A DNA stretch of 17,691 nucleotides, taken from contig JBBRUG010000094.1 in NCBI GenBank assembly GCA_038247995.1, forward strand, positions 1 to 17,691, in the 5' to 3' direction. Positions within the stretch are counted from its first letter, which is position 1, and each line of letters opens with the position of its first letter. The notes beneath the pieces were generated by a model. It was not told the DNA's origin. It ran no database searches and saw nothing but the letters and a program-made list of their open reading frames with translations. Source of the stretch: JBBRUG01 sp038247995. Its GTDB lineage: Bacteria; Chloroflexota; Chloroflexia; Chloroflexales; Chloroflexaceae. Below, piece by piece: positions 6,653 to 14,468 of the stretch. The translations under genes were made by a program, and so were the position numbers.

Positions 6653-7318
6653 ATGACCAAGACAGTTGTAGGCTTGTTCGATAACTACGCGGAAGCCCAG
6701 AATGTTGTCCAGGATTTGATCGACAATGGGTTTACCCGCGATGAGATCAGTGTGTTCGCCAACGAGTCCGCCAAGGGTGTGTACGACACTCGCCAGGTCG
6801 GCGATAACAAAGGCGATGACAACAAAGCTGGTGAAGGCGCCGGCGCCGGTGCTGTCGGCGGGACGGTACTCGGCGGTGCACTCGGCTTGCTTGTGGGCGC
6901 CGGTCTGCTGGCAATCCCGGGCATCGGGCCGGTGCTGGCCGTCGGGCCGTTGGCCGCAGCGATCGGTTCCACAGCAGCGGGCGGCCTGGTAGGCGCCGGA
7001 ATTGGTGCCGCCGCCGGTGGTCTGCTTGGCGGGCTTGTTGGGGCGGGCATTCCTGAGGAGGACGCCGAACATTACACCGAAGGCGTGCGGCGTGGCGGAA
7101 CGCTGGTGACACTCCAGACCACAGATCATGCGGCCGATAGTGCCCACAACATTATGCAGCGCCACGGCGCGGTTGATATTCAGGAGCGCGGCGCGGAATG
7201 GCGGCGTGACGGCTGGACCGGCTACGATTCCACAGCCGAGCCGTACAACTCTGACAGCGCCGGCAACCGTGGTCATGGTGACCAGCCCATGAAGGATCAC
7301 GATCGCAACATTCGCTAG
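6653..7318 (+). CDS. General stress protein, YflT-type N-terminus with glycine-zipper core
   Basis: This 221-aa protein is of the type annotated as general stress protein. Residues 1-45 (KTVVGLFDNYAEAQNVVQDL...GFTRDEISVFA) match the YflT/general-stress-17M domain. Residues 62-132 are a long glycine- and alanine-rich hydrophobic zone with GxxxG spacing (GGTVLGGALGLLVGAG, GGLVGAGIGAAAGG), likely two membrane-inserting or oligomerising helices. Residues 133-180 (EEDAEHYTEGVRRGGTLVTLQT...ILQ-like HGAVDI) form the ferredoxin-like half typical of the family, and the tail is hydrophilic. The start at 6653 has a near-perfect AAAGGAGGT, so the upstream ATG at 6608 is not used. Function is not biochemically known; homologues are induced by general stress. 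Confidence 0.85.
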   Translation: MTKTVVGLFDNYAEAQNVVQDLIDNGFTRDEISVFANESAKGVYDTRQVGDNKGDDNKAGEGAGAGAVGGTVLGGALGLLVGAGLLAIPGIGPVLAVGPLAAAIGSTAAGGLVGAGIGAAAGGLLGGLVGAGIPEEDAEHYTEGVRRGGTLVTLQTTDHAADSAHNIMQRHGAVDIQERGAEWRRDGWTGYDSTAEPYNSDSAGNRGHGDQPMKDHDRNIR

Positions 7319-7413
7319 TCCAACTCGGCGGAAGTTCGCCAGGAGTTGTACGCGGGTTTAAGCCAGCCACAGTGCGGCGTCCGCCTACGGCGGACGTACG
7401 CTTTAGTGTACTA
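7318..7413 (+). repeat. 96-bp three-hairpin repeat, copy E1
   Basis: It begins at the last base of the stress gene stop codon and aligns without gaps to 15922-16017. It contains three successive stems: CAACTC-GGCG/CGCC-AG-GAGTTG (7320-7347), CGTCCGCC-TAC-GGCGGACG (7379-7397) and GTACGC-TTTA-GTGTAC (7396-7411). Between the copies several substitutions keep pairing. It lies between a plus-strand gene end and the terminator of the convergent oxidoreductase gene. Confidence 0.8.
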
Positions 7414-7491
7414 ATCGATCGGACGGCACACATAGGCCCGTCGTGCACACAATGGCGTGGGTACGACGAGCCTAGATCATGCAGTGAATAC

Positions 7492-7527
7492 AAAAAACCG
7501 GGGTCGGTAGTCTAACTACCGACCCCG
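7492..7527 (-). terminator. Intrinsic terminator of the Rieske oxidoreductase gene
   Basis: A perfect 12-bp stem CGGGGTCGGTAG/CTACCGACCCCG (7499-7510 and 7516-7527) has a five-base loop. On the minus strand it is followed by GG and then TTTTTT (complement of 7492-7497). It lies 15 bp downstream of the stop at 7543. On the plus strand a weaker T-rich tract (TGTGTGTTTT) follows, so it may also stop transcripts from the stress gene. Confidence 0.88.
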
Positions 7528-7542
7528 ATCTGTGTGTTTTAC

Positions 7543-9072
7543 CTATTCGGCAATCGGCTTGGCCGGGCCAAGATCATCTTTCGCCGGCCCGTTGAGCAAG
7601 CGGCCAAACGCATCATAGCGCGAACCGTGGCACGGGCAATCCCAACTCTTCTCTACATCGTTCCAGCCCACAATACAACCGGTATGGGTACACACCGCCG
7701 AACAGTAGTGGAGCGTTCCCTGCGCGTCACGATAGACCGCCGTTTTCGCCGGCCCCATGCCGATCACGCCGCCACTGTCGTCAGGAATCTCGTTAACGCT
7801 GTCTACATCACCACCGCTAAACCACTCTTTGGCCTGGGCGATCGTTGAGACAGTTTCGCTGAGCACTTCACCGGCAGCGCCCAAGGGCAGCCGAGCGGGA
7901 TCGTACAACGCGGCCCACGGATGCGGACGGCCCATGATCAGGTCGGCCAGAATGATCCCGCCCAGCGTGCCGTGGGTCATGCCCATGCCGGTATCGCCGG
8001 TGATCACAAAGACATGCTCATCAACCAGGTCGGGGCCGATTAACGCCAACCCATCAAGCGAGTTCAACACCTGCCCCGACCAGCGATACATAACTTCTTC
8101 AGCCATCGGAAAGTATTCGCGCGTCCATTGCTCCAAGGCAGCAAATGGTGCTGCCAGTTCCTCCGGTTGCCCGGTGCGATGATCCTCACCACCGACGATC
8201 AGCACGGCGTGATCATCTTCAACGTGCAGGCGCACATAGTGGTAGGGATCGGCTGTATCGAAGGCAAGCAGCGGCGCGATACTACCGCGCGGGATGCGGA
8301 CGCCGATCACATAGGTGCGATGCGCGAATACGCGGCTGCTATAACCGAGAAAGTCATTGATCGGCGCATTGGTTGCTAGAACAGACACATCGGCAGTGAT
8401 CTGCAAGCCATCGGCAGTTTCCAGGCGGGTCGGCGTGCCGCCATGCACCTGATTGATCCGGGTATTACAGTAGATCTGGCCACCCATGCGCTCGATTGCC
8501 TGGCAGAGGCCATTCAGGTAACGCAAGATGTGAAACTGCCCCTGGTTCGGGAAGTGCAGCGCCGGCCCAAATGCTGTATTGCCCAACGGCATCGCATCAA
8601 CGAGCCGCACATCGGTCAGGCCGGCCTCGTATGCAGCTTCGTATTCAGTTTTGAGCGTGCTGATGTCGTCGTCGGCGGCCAGAAATAGGTAGCCATCGAT
8701 GCGCATGAAATCGCATTCGATCTTCTCGGTAGCGATAATCTGCTCAATCGCATCGATTGCGGCGCGATGACTGGCGGCAGCGGCCTGTGCGCCGGCATCG
8801 CCCCGCAGACGCCGCGTTTCGGCGTAGCCTTTATCCAAAATACAGGTTAGTTGCGCCGTCGTGCGACCGGTTTCGCCCCCGCCCACCGGGCCGTCATCGA
8901 CGACCACAACGGCAATCCCGGCTTTGGCGAGGTAGTAGGCCGTTGTTAGGCCGGAGATCCCGGCTCCGACGATCGCCACACTGGTTTGGACACTCGCCGT
9001 GAGCGGCGGATAACTCGGTACGGTCGCCGTCACTTGCCATAACGACTGACGCTCTTGTGATCGCTGATCCAT
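7543..9072 (-). CDS. FAD-dependent oxidoreductase with C-terminal Rieske [2Fe-2S] domain
   Basis: This 509-aa cytoplasmic flavoprotein has a DAO-type Rossmann FAD-binding motif VAIVGAGISGLTTAYYLAKAG at residues 32-52, a conserved GGGETGRTTAQLT segment and a late FAD contact VFVITGDTGMGMTHG. Its C-terminus is a complete Rieske domain: Cys461-Thr-His463...Cys466 and Cys479-Pro-Cys481-His482 (CPCHGSRYD), including the extra cysteine pair of high-potential Rieske proteins. This architecture is that of the Bacillus YhfW-like family, whose substrate is unknown. The start has AAAGGGG about eight bases upstream, and a strong terminator follows the stop, so it is probably a single-gene transcript. It is divergent from the PAS/GAF sensor gene, sharing a 259-bp control region. 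Confidence 0.92.
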   Translation of the reverse strand: MDQRSQERQSLWQVTATVPSYPPLTASVQTSVAIVGAGISGLTTAYYLAKAGIAVVVVDDGPVGGGETGRTTAQLTCILDKGYAETRRLRGDAGAQAAAASHRAAIDAIEQIIATEKIECDFMRIDGYLFLAADDDISTLKTEYEAAYEAGLTDVRLVDAMPLGNTAFGPALHFPNQGQFHILRYLNGLCQAIERMGGQIYCNTRINQVHGGTPTRLETADGLQITADVSVLATNAPINDFLGYSSRVFAHRTYVIGVRIPRGSIAPLLAFDTADPYHYVRLHVEDDHAVLIVGGEDHRTGQPEELAAPFAALEQWTREYFPMAEEVMYRWSGQVLNSLDGLALIGPDLVDEHVFVITGDTGMGMTHGTLGGIILADLIMGRPHPWAALYDPARLPLGAAGEVLSETVSTIAQAKEWFSGGDVDSVNEIPDDSGGVIGMGPAKTAVYRDAQGTLHYCSAVCTHTGCIVGWNDVEKSWDCPCHGSRYDAFGRLLNGPAKDDLGPAKPIAE

Positions 9073-9089
9073 TTATTTGCCCCTTTACT

Positions 9090-9103
9090 GGTAAACGCTT
9101 ACC
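9090..9103. promoter_or_regulatory. Small inverted repeat GGTAA-ACGC-TTACC near oxidoreductase start
   Basis: A 5-bp perfect inverted repeat lies 18 bp upstream of the oxidoreductase start codon, in the 259-bp divergent region 9073-9331. It could be an operator half-site pair or a leader hairpin. A second, weaker pair TGGGCA/TGCCCA occurs at 9117-9122 and 9144-9149. The region otherwise is AT-richer than its surroundings, as expected for back-to-back promoters. Confidence 0.25.
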
Positions 9104-9331
9104 CCGAGGAATGCTATGGGCAGATCAATTGTTGGTGCGGAATTGCCCATGCCGGGTCTATATGCAAAACGGCAAAGCAAGAAACGTACCATCCCCGCTG
9201 CTCAGATCTGATCGGTGCATAAACTCAGAACTGCAAAACTCGCGCTATTTTATGTCCAGGTTGGCATATTTCTTGTAGAGCCATCACATAATAACTATTT
9301 GTTTATATGCTTCGGACAAGGAGCAGAGCTT

Positions 9332-10444
9332 ATGCAATCTACTTCAATAAGCAAGCGCTCCGTGCACCATGCGGCCCGGGTACGTGAGCTCTTTCAGCGT
9401 AGTAATGGCGCAGCACAAAGCAATGCGCTTTTCGCGCAGGCCCTCGATGAAATGGCTATGCTGCTTGAAGCGTTGCAAGCCACCGAGGACGAACTTGCGC
9501 TGGCCCAGGAGCGCCAACTTGATGGTTATGCCTTACTCCAGGCTGAACACCAGACCTACTTTGACTTGTTTACGCACGCGCCGTTCGCCTACCTGACCTC
9601 CCGGCTCGACGGCGCGATTCGCCGCGCAAATCAGGCCGCTCAGTGCCTCTTGCACAACCCGCCCAACCTGATCGGGCAGTCGTTGGCACACTTGATTCCC
9701 AGCGAGCAGCGCCGCGCCTTCGAACGCCTGCTTCAGCGCCTTAGTGCTGCGCCGGGAGCCGAACAACTAACCACAACCTTGCACCTACCCGACCATGCGC
9801 CAATGCCGATTACGCTGGAAGGCCAGACTGCTTGCAGTTCGACCGGCCGGCCACAGGAATTACGCTGGGTGCTTCACGTCCCCGCTTCGCACGCTGCGCA
9901 GCCTACCCGGCCGGACGCGCTAACGGATCAGCAAACCCGACAGCGGGTACACTTTCTGGCTGAGGCAAGCCTGCTCCTGCGTGCCCATACTAACTGGACG
10001 GCGGCATGCCTCCAGCTAGCGCATCTGGCAACATCTGCATTCGCGGCATGTGTGGTGCTTCATCGGGTGACGGCGGGTGAAACCGAGCGCATCATCGGCG
10101 TGAATGCAGCCGCGCCGGGTGAAGGTGAGACGCGGATCGTGCGCCAACTCCACGAGAGCGTGGCTGGAGCGCCGGAACGATTGCCGAACTATTTTCATGT
10201 GCCGGGGAGTAGCCTGAACGTAGCCGACCTAGCCACCTTGAACATGTTTGGCCTGCCGGAAGAAGTGGTGCGCTGGATCGAGCCGATGCTGCCATTACAT
10301 GGTTATGCCACCGGGATCACCCACAGCGCGAAACAACAATGGGGGATCATGTGCCTGCAATCTGCGGCACAACCGGGCTACACCGTTGATCAACAGGCAA
10401 TGCTGGATGAACTTGTCCAGCAGGCAGATCACCTAACAGGGTAG
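9332..10444 (+). CDS. PAS/GAF-like sensory protein without visible output domain
   Basis: The 370-aa soluble protein starts with a helical, coiled-coil-prone segment (residues 30-72, LDEMAMLLEALQATEDELALAQE). A PAS domain follows (about 75-190; YFDLFTHAPFAYLTSRLDGAIRRANQ is the classic PAS entry, and NLIGQSLAHLIPSEQR its middle). A C-terminal region (about 205-368; ADALTDQQ..., LRAHTNWTAACLQLAHLA, WGIMCLQSAAQPGYTVDQQAML) reads like a diverged GAF domain. There is no kinase, GGDEF, HTH or receiver domain, and the stop at 10444 is followed at once by other sequence. The start at 9332 is set by AAGGAG eight bases upstream, not by the ATG at 9215. It converges on the histidine kinase with only 23 bp between stops. 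It may feed the kinase by dimerising or may be a remnant of a larger sensor; both are inference. Confidence 0.75.
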   Translation: MQSTSISKRSVHHAARVRELFQRSNGAAQSNALFAQALDEMAMLLEALQATEDELALAQERQLDGYALLQAEHQTYFDLFTHAPFAYLTSRLDGAIRRANQAAQCLLHNPPNLIGQSLAHLIPSEQRRAFERLLQRLSAAPGAEQLTTTLHLPDHAPMPITLEGQTACSSTGRPQELRWVLHVPASHAAQPTRPDALTDQQTRQRVHFLAEASLLLRAHTNWTAACLQLAHLATSAFAACVVLHRVTAGETERIIGVNAAAPGEGETRIVRQLHESVAGAPERLPNYFHVPGSSLNVADLATLNMFGLPEEVVRWIEPMLPLHGYATGITHSAKQQWGIMCLQSAAQPGYTVDQQAMLDELVQQADHLTG

Positions 10445-10467
10445 GGATCTGCCGCAAACAAACGCAG

Positions 10468-12192
10468 TTATAGCTCGACTGCCAGGGGCAATGACACGCT
10501 GAAGGCACTCCCCGCGCCCGGCGTACTCGTGACGGTAACCGCACCGCCATGCTGCTGCACAATTTCGCGCACAATATACAAGCCGATGCCAATGCCGTCG
10601 GGGCGCACCCGCTCAGCCTCGGGCGCTCGGAAGAAGTGCTTGAAGAGATGGGGTATAGCCTCCGGCGCAATCCCGATGCCTTCATCACGCACCACAAGCT
10701 GCACCATATCGTCGTTAGCGGTTATTTGCAGCGTGATCAGGCCACCATTGGGGCTGTATTTCACCGCATTGTTCAGCAAGTTATGTAAAACCTGCTCCAG
10801 GCGCGAACGATCGGCGAGCATAATCAGCGGCTGCTCGGGAACATCGATCTGTAGATCGTGCGCACTAAATGTCGGACGTAATTCATCGACGACATAGTGC
10901 AGCAACTCCACCAGATCGAAGGGCGCACGCGTAATCTCCAACTGTCCCGACTCCAGCCGGGCGCCGTCGAGCAGATCGTTGAGCAGATCGTTAAAGCGTT
11001 TGGTCTGCCCAATGATAGTATCGATCGAGCGTTCATTCGTCGCGGTGAAAGCATCAGTCTTACTGAGCCGCCGGCGCAGCAGTTGCGCCTGCCCCAGGAG
11101 CGCGGTAAGCGGTGTTTTCAGTTCGTGCGCCGCCACCGACAAGAAGGTGTCGCGTAAGCGTACGGCTTCTTCAGCCTGGGTACGTGCCCGATGCTCGGCC
11201 TCGTGCGCAGCGCGCTCACGTTCAAGCAACCGCTTTTGGATCGTCTCGATCCGTTTGCGTTCGGTGATATCCTGAACAATAATTCCGATCCCGAGCCAGG
11301 TTCCGCCGGTCGTGCGGATCGGGTAATAATCAAGCAGGGCGTGCTTATCGCTGGCGTGTTGCGGCCCGCCCACTTCGAGGCCCATAATCGGTTCCCCGGT
11401 TTCCAACACATGGCGCGCGTACTCTTCCCACACCGGAGCCTGGGCCGGGAAAAGCTCGCTGGGGCGCTTCCCCAGATGGCTGGCAATCGGCAGGCCATGC
11501 ATCTGAGCCAGCATCGGGTTGATGCGCCGATACCGAAACTCTGTATCGAGCAGCGCAATACCGTGTGGCGCAGCGTCGATGACGGTATCGAGCAACGCCA
11601 GCGCTTCGTCGGCTGAAGCCAGCAAGACGCGTTCAGCCGCCATCAGGCGCGCCCGTTCCAGGGCCTGCGTGGCAACATGGGTAATCGTCATCAGGAAGGT
11701 GCGCTCGTCCGGATCAAAGTAACGGCGCTGATCAAAACAGATGCCGAGCACGCCAAGTACATTCTGCGCGAGCATGAGCGGTAGCGCGGTACAGGCGGCT
11801 ATATTGCGACCGGCAGGCTCACGCAGCAGTTGCGGATAGCGCTCAGCAATGGCTTCCTGATCGGGTAACCAGACCTGCTCCCTGCGTCGAAAGGCGTCGG
11901 AAAGCGGATGCATCCGCGTCAGGGTCCGTTCGCCCCAGTAGGCCTGGTGAGGTTCGCTCAAACCTTGAACGGCTAATGGAGTGAGGCTTTTGCCGGTAGG
12001 GTCGATCTGCATCAGCACACCGAACGACCCATTAACAGCGTTCAGACAATGCTCAAGTACGACAGTCGCTACGGCCTGCGGGGTCAGCGCCCGCGAGAGC
12101 GCCGCTGTCAGGTGAAAGAGCTGTTCGGTGCGCTGCACAGCATGCGCATCGGGTTGCTCAATCGGTTCATGGGGATTAGGATTGTGTGGCAT
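10468..12192 (-). CDS. GAF-PAS sensor histidine kinase
   Basis: With this start the kinase is 574 aa and lacks membrane segments, so it should sense a cytoplasmic signal. Domains in order: GAF (about 22-190, ending in a DERTFLMTITHVATQALERAR helix), PAS with a PAC tail (about 200-312, IGIIVQDITERKR), a coiled linker, HisKA with phosphoacceptor His356 in AAHELKTPLTALLG, and HATPase_c with N-box NLLNNAVKYSP, G1 DEGIGI and G2 GIGIGLYI. All catalytic motifs look intact. An in-frame ATG at 12264 would add 24 residues. Neither start has a convincing ribosome binding site; I prefer 12192 because the extra segment is of different composition. No response regulator gene adjoins, so it is an orphan kinase in this window. 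Confidence 0.9.
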   Translation of the reverse strand: MPHNPNPHEPIEQPDAHAVQRTEQLFHLTAALSRALTPQAVATVVLEHCLNAVNGSFGVLMQIDPTGKSLTPLAVQGLSEPHQAYWGERTLTRMHPLSDAFRRREQVWLPDQEAIAERYPQLLREPAGRNIAACTALPLMLAQNVLGVLGICFDQRRYFDPDERTFLMTITHVATQALERARLMAAERVLLASADEALALLDTVIDAAPHGIALLDTEFRYRRINPMLAQMHGLPIASHLGKRPSELFPAQAPVWEEYARHVLETGEPIMGLEVGGPQHASDKHALLDYYPIRTTGGTWLGIGIIVQDITERKRIETIQKRLLERERAAHEAEHRARTQAEEAVRLRDTFLSVAAHELKTPLTALLGQAQLLRRRLSKTDAFTATNERSIDTIIGQTKRFNDLLNDLLDGARLESGQLEITRAPFDLVELLHYVVDELRPTFSAHDLQIDVPEQPLIMLADRSRLEQVLHNLLNNAVKYSPNGGLITLQITANDDMVQLVVRDEGIGIAPEAIPHLFKHFFRAPEAERVRPDGIGIGLYIVREIVQQHGGAVTVTSTPGAGSAFSVSLPLAVEL

Positions 12193-12292
12193 CGTCAGTC
12201 CCAAATGCACTTCGCCAGTGTTATTCTGCTTGCTTTGCAGGATTGCGATAATGCTTGGGAGCATAACAAGAACTATGCCAGGGTGGGTCGAA

Positions 12293-12319
12293 GGGCGACC
12301 ACGAGGGTCGCCCGTACAG
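12293..12319. repeat. GC palindrome GGGCGACC-ACGAG-GGTCGCCC
   Basis: A perfect 8-bp stem (12293-12300 and 12306-12313), followed by CCCGTACAGG, a motif shared with the palindrome clusters at 1939-2057 and 4451-4512. It sits between the 3' end of the thioredoxin gene (12338) and the kinase start. It may act as a terminator for the former, but no T-run is present on the minus strand. Confidence 0.6.
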
Positions 12320-12337
12320 GGGGCGGGGGCGGCGTTG

Positions 12338-13159
12338 TCAGTTCGCCGTTAGCGCAGCCAATTCGTCGTCAAGGATCTCGCGCCAGACGGCAGCGGAATG
12401 CGCGCCGGCCAGCAATTTGGCGTTGATGAAGAAGGCGGGCGTACCATAGATCCGCAGCGCCTGCGCCTCGGCAAAATTGCGGTCGATATTGGGTGTCTGG
12501 CTGCCGGCGGCAATACACGCCTCAAGTTCGCCGACATTGAGCGCCACTTCGACGGCGGCGGCTTGCACCTGCGCCTGGGCGCCCGCCGCGCTGCCATACC
12601 AGGCCCGCGGCTCGGTAAAGAGTGCATCGTGCATGGCCCAATATTGCCCTTGCACACCGGCGCATTCGGCGGCCTGCGCGGCCAGCGCACCATGCTGGCT
12701 GGTCACCGGCAGGTCTTTATACACATAGTAGATCTTGCCGGTATCAATATACTCGGCTTTGACCGCGCCAAAGGTAAGTAAGTGAAAGCGGCCACAGAAC
12801 TCGCAGCCAAAATCGGCAAACTCCACCACGGTGATCGGAGCGTTGGGGTCGCCGAGGGTCGCATATGGTTCGGCCGACAGGTTCAACTGCGCCATGCTTG
12901 CCGTCACCGGGCCGTCGGCGGTTAGCACAATCCTGGGCATCACCGTGGCCTGCGGCGTTGTAGTCGGCACAACGGTTTGGGCCGTCGGTAAGGCGATTGC
13001 GACGGCGGCAGGTTGAGGGCTCGTCGTCTGGACGGGCGTCACACTGGGGAGGGGGGCAAGCGGCGCTTCAAGGGAACGGACGGCGGCCGGCGCGCCCGTA
13101 CAGGCGCTCAGCACAAAACACAGACCAAGGCCAACAAATATCCTGCGGAGATAGCTCAT
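12338..13159 (-). CDS. DsbA-family thioredoxin-fold lipoprotein
   Basis: The 273-aa exported protein has a lipoprotein signal peptide with a lipobox VLSAC (Cys20). A low-complexity Pro/Thr/Val/Ala linker follows (about 21-78). The thioredoxin-fold domain (about 95-270) begins with GDPNAPITVVEFADFGCEFC and carries the redox pair Cys119-Glu-Phe-Cys122 and the cis-proline loop YGTPAFFIN. This is the DSBA-like thioredoxin_4 type, related to BdbD and to protein-disulfide oxidoreductases anchored outside the cytoplasmic membrane. Two further cysteines (in AAECAGV and LEACIA) could form a structural disulfide, as in BdbD-like proteins. The start has GAGGAA seven bases upstream. No DsbB or VKOR partner is next to it. 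It lies 93 bp downstream of the YaeQ gene on the same strand. Confidence 0.9.
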   Translation of the reverse strand: MSYLRRIFVGLGLCFVLSACTGAPAAVRSLEAPLAPLPSVTPVQTTSPQPAAVAIALPTAQTVVPTTTPQATVMPRIVLTADGPVTASMAQLNLSAEPYATLGDPNAPITVVEFADFGCEFCGRFHLLTFGAVKAEYIDTGKIYYVYKDLPVTSQHGALAAQAAECAGVQGQYWAMHDALFTEPRAWYGSAAGAQAQVQAAAVEVALNVGELEACIAAGSQTPNIDRNFAEAQALRIYGTPAFFINAKLLAGAHSAAVWREILDDELAALTAN

Positions 13160-13252
13160 CAGTTCCTCGTGATCTTTTCCTTACCTACACGCGTGCAAAT
13201 ATCAGCTACACGCTCGACCAACCCGGCAACACAGCGGCGCTGGCAGCAAAAC

Positions 13253-13792
13253 TTACGCCAGGCGATGGGTAACAATTGTGCTGCTGAAGCTCTGCTCACC
13301 AAGCGCGACAAAGATCTGGCCCTCAGTAACCGAGATACTGAGCGTGCTGCGTCGGTCGAGTTTTTCGGCGAGCGCGGCAATAAAGCGCCGATCCAGCGCG
13401 TAGATTGGGATTGCCTCGGCGCGATAGATCTTCTTTCCGCCGAGCTGAGCCACCAGTTGTACAGCGTCACGGTGGGTGTACACTACCGCCCGGTCGCTCT
13501 GCTTGCTGCCGCGATGCAACCGCTCGGCGTCGGGCAAACCCACCTCGATCCAGGCAAGCACCTGGCCGGTTGGATCGCGCACCAAGATCGCCGGCTCGTT
13601 ACCGGCGGCGATGCCCTGCGTAAAAGCGATGCCGGGCGTATATTCCAGACAATAGGCGATCACCCGTGTCGCCAGGAAGTCGGCGCTTTCCGAGGGATGC
13701 CGCGCCACGCGGATGTCGAGGGTTTCATAGACGCCCCGATCCATATCGGCGAGGTCGATTTGAAGATTGTAGACCGTTGCGCCCTGAGCCAT
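13253..13792 (-). CDS. yaeQ: YaeQ-family protein
   Basis: At 179 aa it matches the family length (about 180). The N-terminus MAQGATVYNLQIDLADMDRG, then LARHPSE-like VARHPSESADFLATRVIAYCL, EPAILVRDPTGQVLAWIEVGLPD and VVYTHRDAVQLV are the YaeQ signature. The family has a PD-(D/E)xK nuclease-like fold, and EVG in WIEVGLPD belongs to the corresponding active-site strand; the biological role is not established. The upstream in-frame ATG at 13921 reads antisense to the neighbouring flavoprotein remnant, and GAGGAG lies about eleven bases before 13792, so I chose 13792. YaeQ is best known from Proteobacteria. If the host is Chloroflexota this is a candidate for horizontal acquisition, together with the adjacent ArsO remnant. 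Confidence 0.88.
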   Translation of the reverse strand: MAQGATVYNLQIDLADMDRGVYETLDIRVARHPSESADFLATRVIAYCLEYTPGIAFTQGIAAGNEPAILVRDPTGQVLAWIEVGLPDAERLHRGSKQSDRAVVYTHRDAVQLVAQLGGKKIYRAEAIPIYALDRRFIAALAEKLDRRSTLSISVTEGQIFVALGEQSFSSTIVTHRLA

Positions 13793-13835
13793 GTGGCGTT
13801 GTGCTCCTCTATAGACGACCGACTGTGTACGATGG

Positions 13836-14396
13836 ATGGCGGTGTTGATCGGCGGCGGCGGTAACTCGGGCGCACAGATTTTGGCCGAAGTAAGCGCGGT
13901 GGCCGAAACGATCTGGGTCACGCTCGATGAGCCGCGCTTCCTGCCCGACGATGTCGATGGCCGGGTGCTCTTTCAGCGCGCCACCGAGCGCTTCTACGCT
14001 CGGCAGGCCGGCCGCGTCCTTGCAGAACCGGCCGGTGGCCTCGGTGATCTTGTCGCCGTGCCGTCGGTGCGGGCGGCGCGAGCGCGGAGAGTCTTTGCCG
14101 GCGTACGGCCTTTTGTGCGCTTCACCGAGGACGGTGTAGTTTGGCCGGAAGGCAACGTAACCCGTATCGATGCGGTGATCTGGTGTGCCGGCTTTCGCCC
14201 GGCGCTTGATCACCTTGTGCCACTCGGCATCAGCGCACCCAACGGCACGATTGCCGTCCACGGAACCCGCGCTGTTGCCGAGCCGCGCCTCTGGTTGCTC
14301 GGATATGGCGAGTGGACCGGCGACGCCGCAGCGACGATCCTTGGCGTTGGGCGCTATGCCCGCGCAACGGTTCAGGAAATTGCGGCCGAAGCGTGA
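13836..14396 (+). pseudogene. ArsO-like flavin-containing monooxygenase, 5'-truncated remnant
   Basis: The frame encodes 186 residues that match only the C-terminal half of ArsO/CzcO-type FAD/NADPH monooxygenases: the second dinucleotide motif LIGGGGNSGAQILAEVS, then WVTLDEPRFLPDDVDGRVLF, VDAVIWCAGFRPALDHL-like AVIWCAGFRPALDHL and the final EPRLWLLGYGEWTGDAA...VGRYARATVQEI. Full proteins are about 350 aa and begin with an FAD-binding GxGxxG domain of about 165 residues, which is missing. In frame, a stop lies at 13812 and then 24 bp lead straight into the NADPH motif. No ribosome binding site precedes the ATG. The divergent YaeQ gene starts 43 bp away, so the break coincides with that boundary. 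Without the FAD domain it should be inactive. Confidence 0.82.
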
Positions 14397-14404
14397 TCGG
14401 GCGC

Positions 14405-14428
14405 GCAGTAGGGCATGCAGTAGGGCAT
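14405..14428. repeat. 12-bp tandem duplication
   Basis: GCAGTAGGGCAT is repeated exactly twice in the 72-bp space between the convergent monooxygenase remnant and the cupin gene. It is probably a slippage product. Confidence 0.7.
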
Positions 14429-14468
14429 AATGATCCCATAGCATAACTGGGCCAGGGCGCATGCGCCG

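Noticed and set aside
13809..14462. 217-codon minus-strand frame over the monooxygenase remnant
   Set aside because: The plus-strand frame carries clear family motifs; this one has none and overlaps the yaeQ start region.
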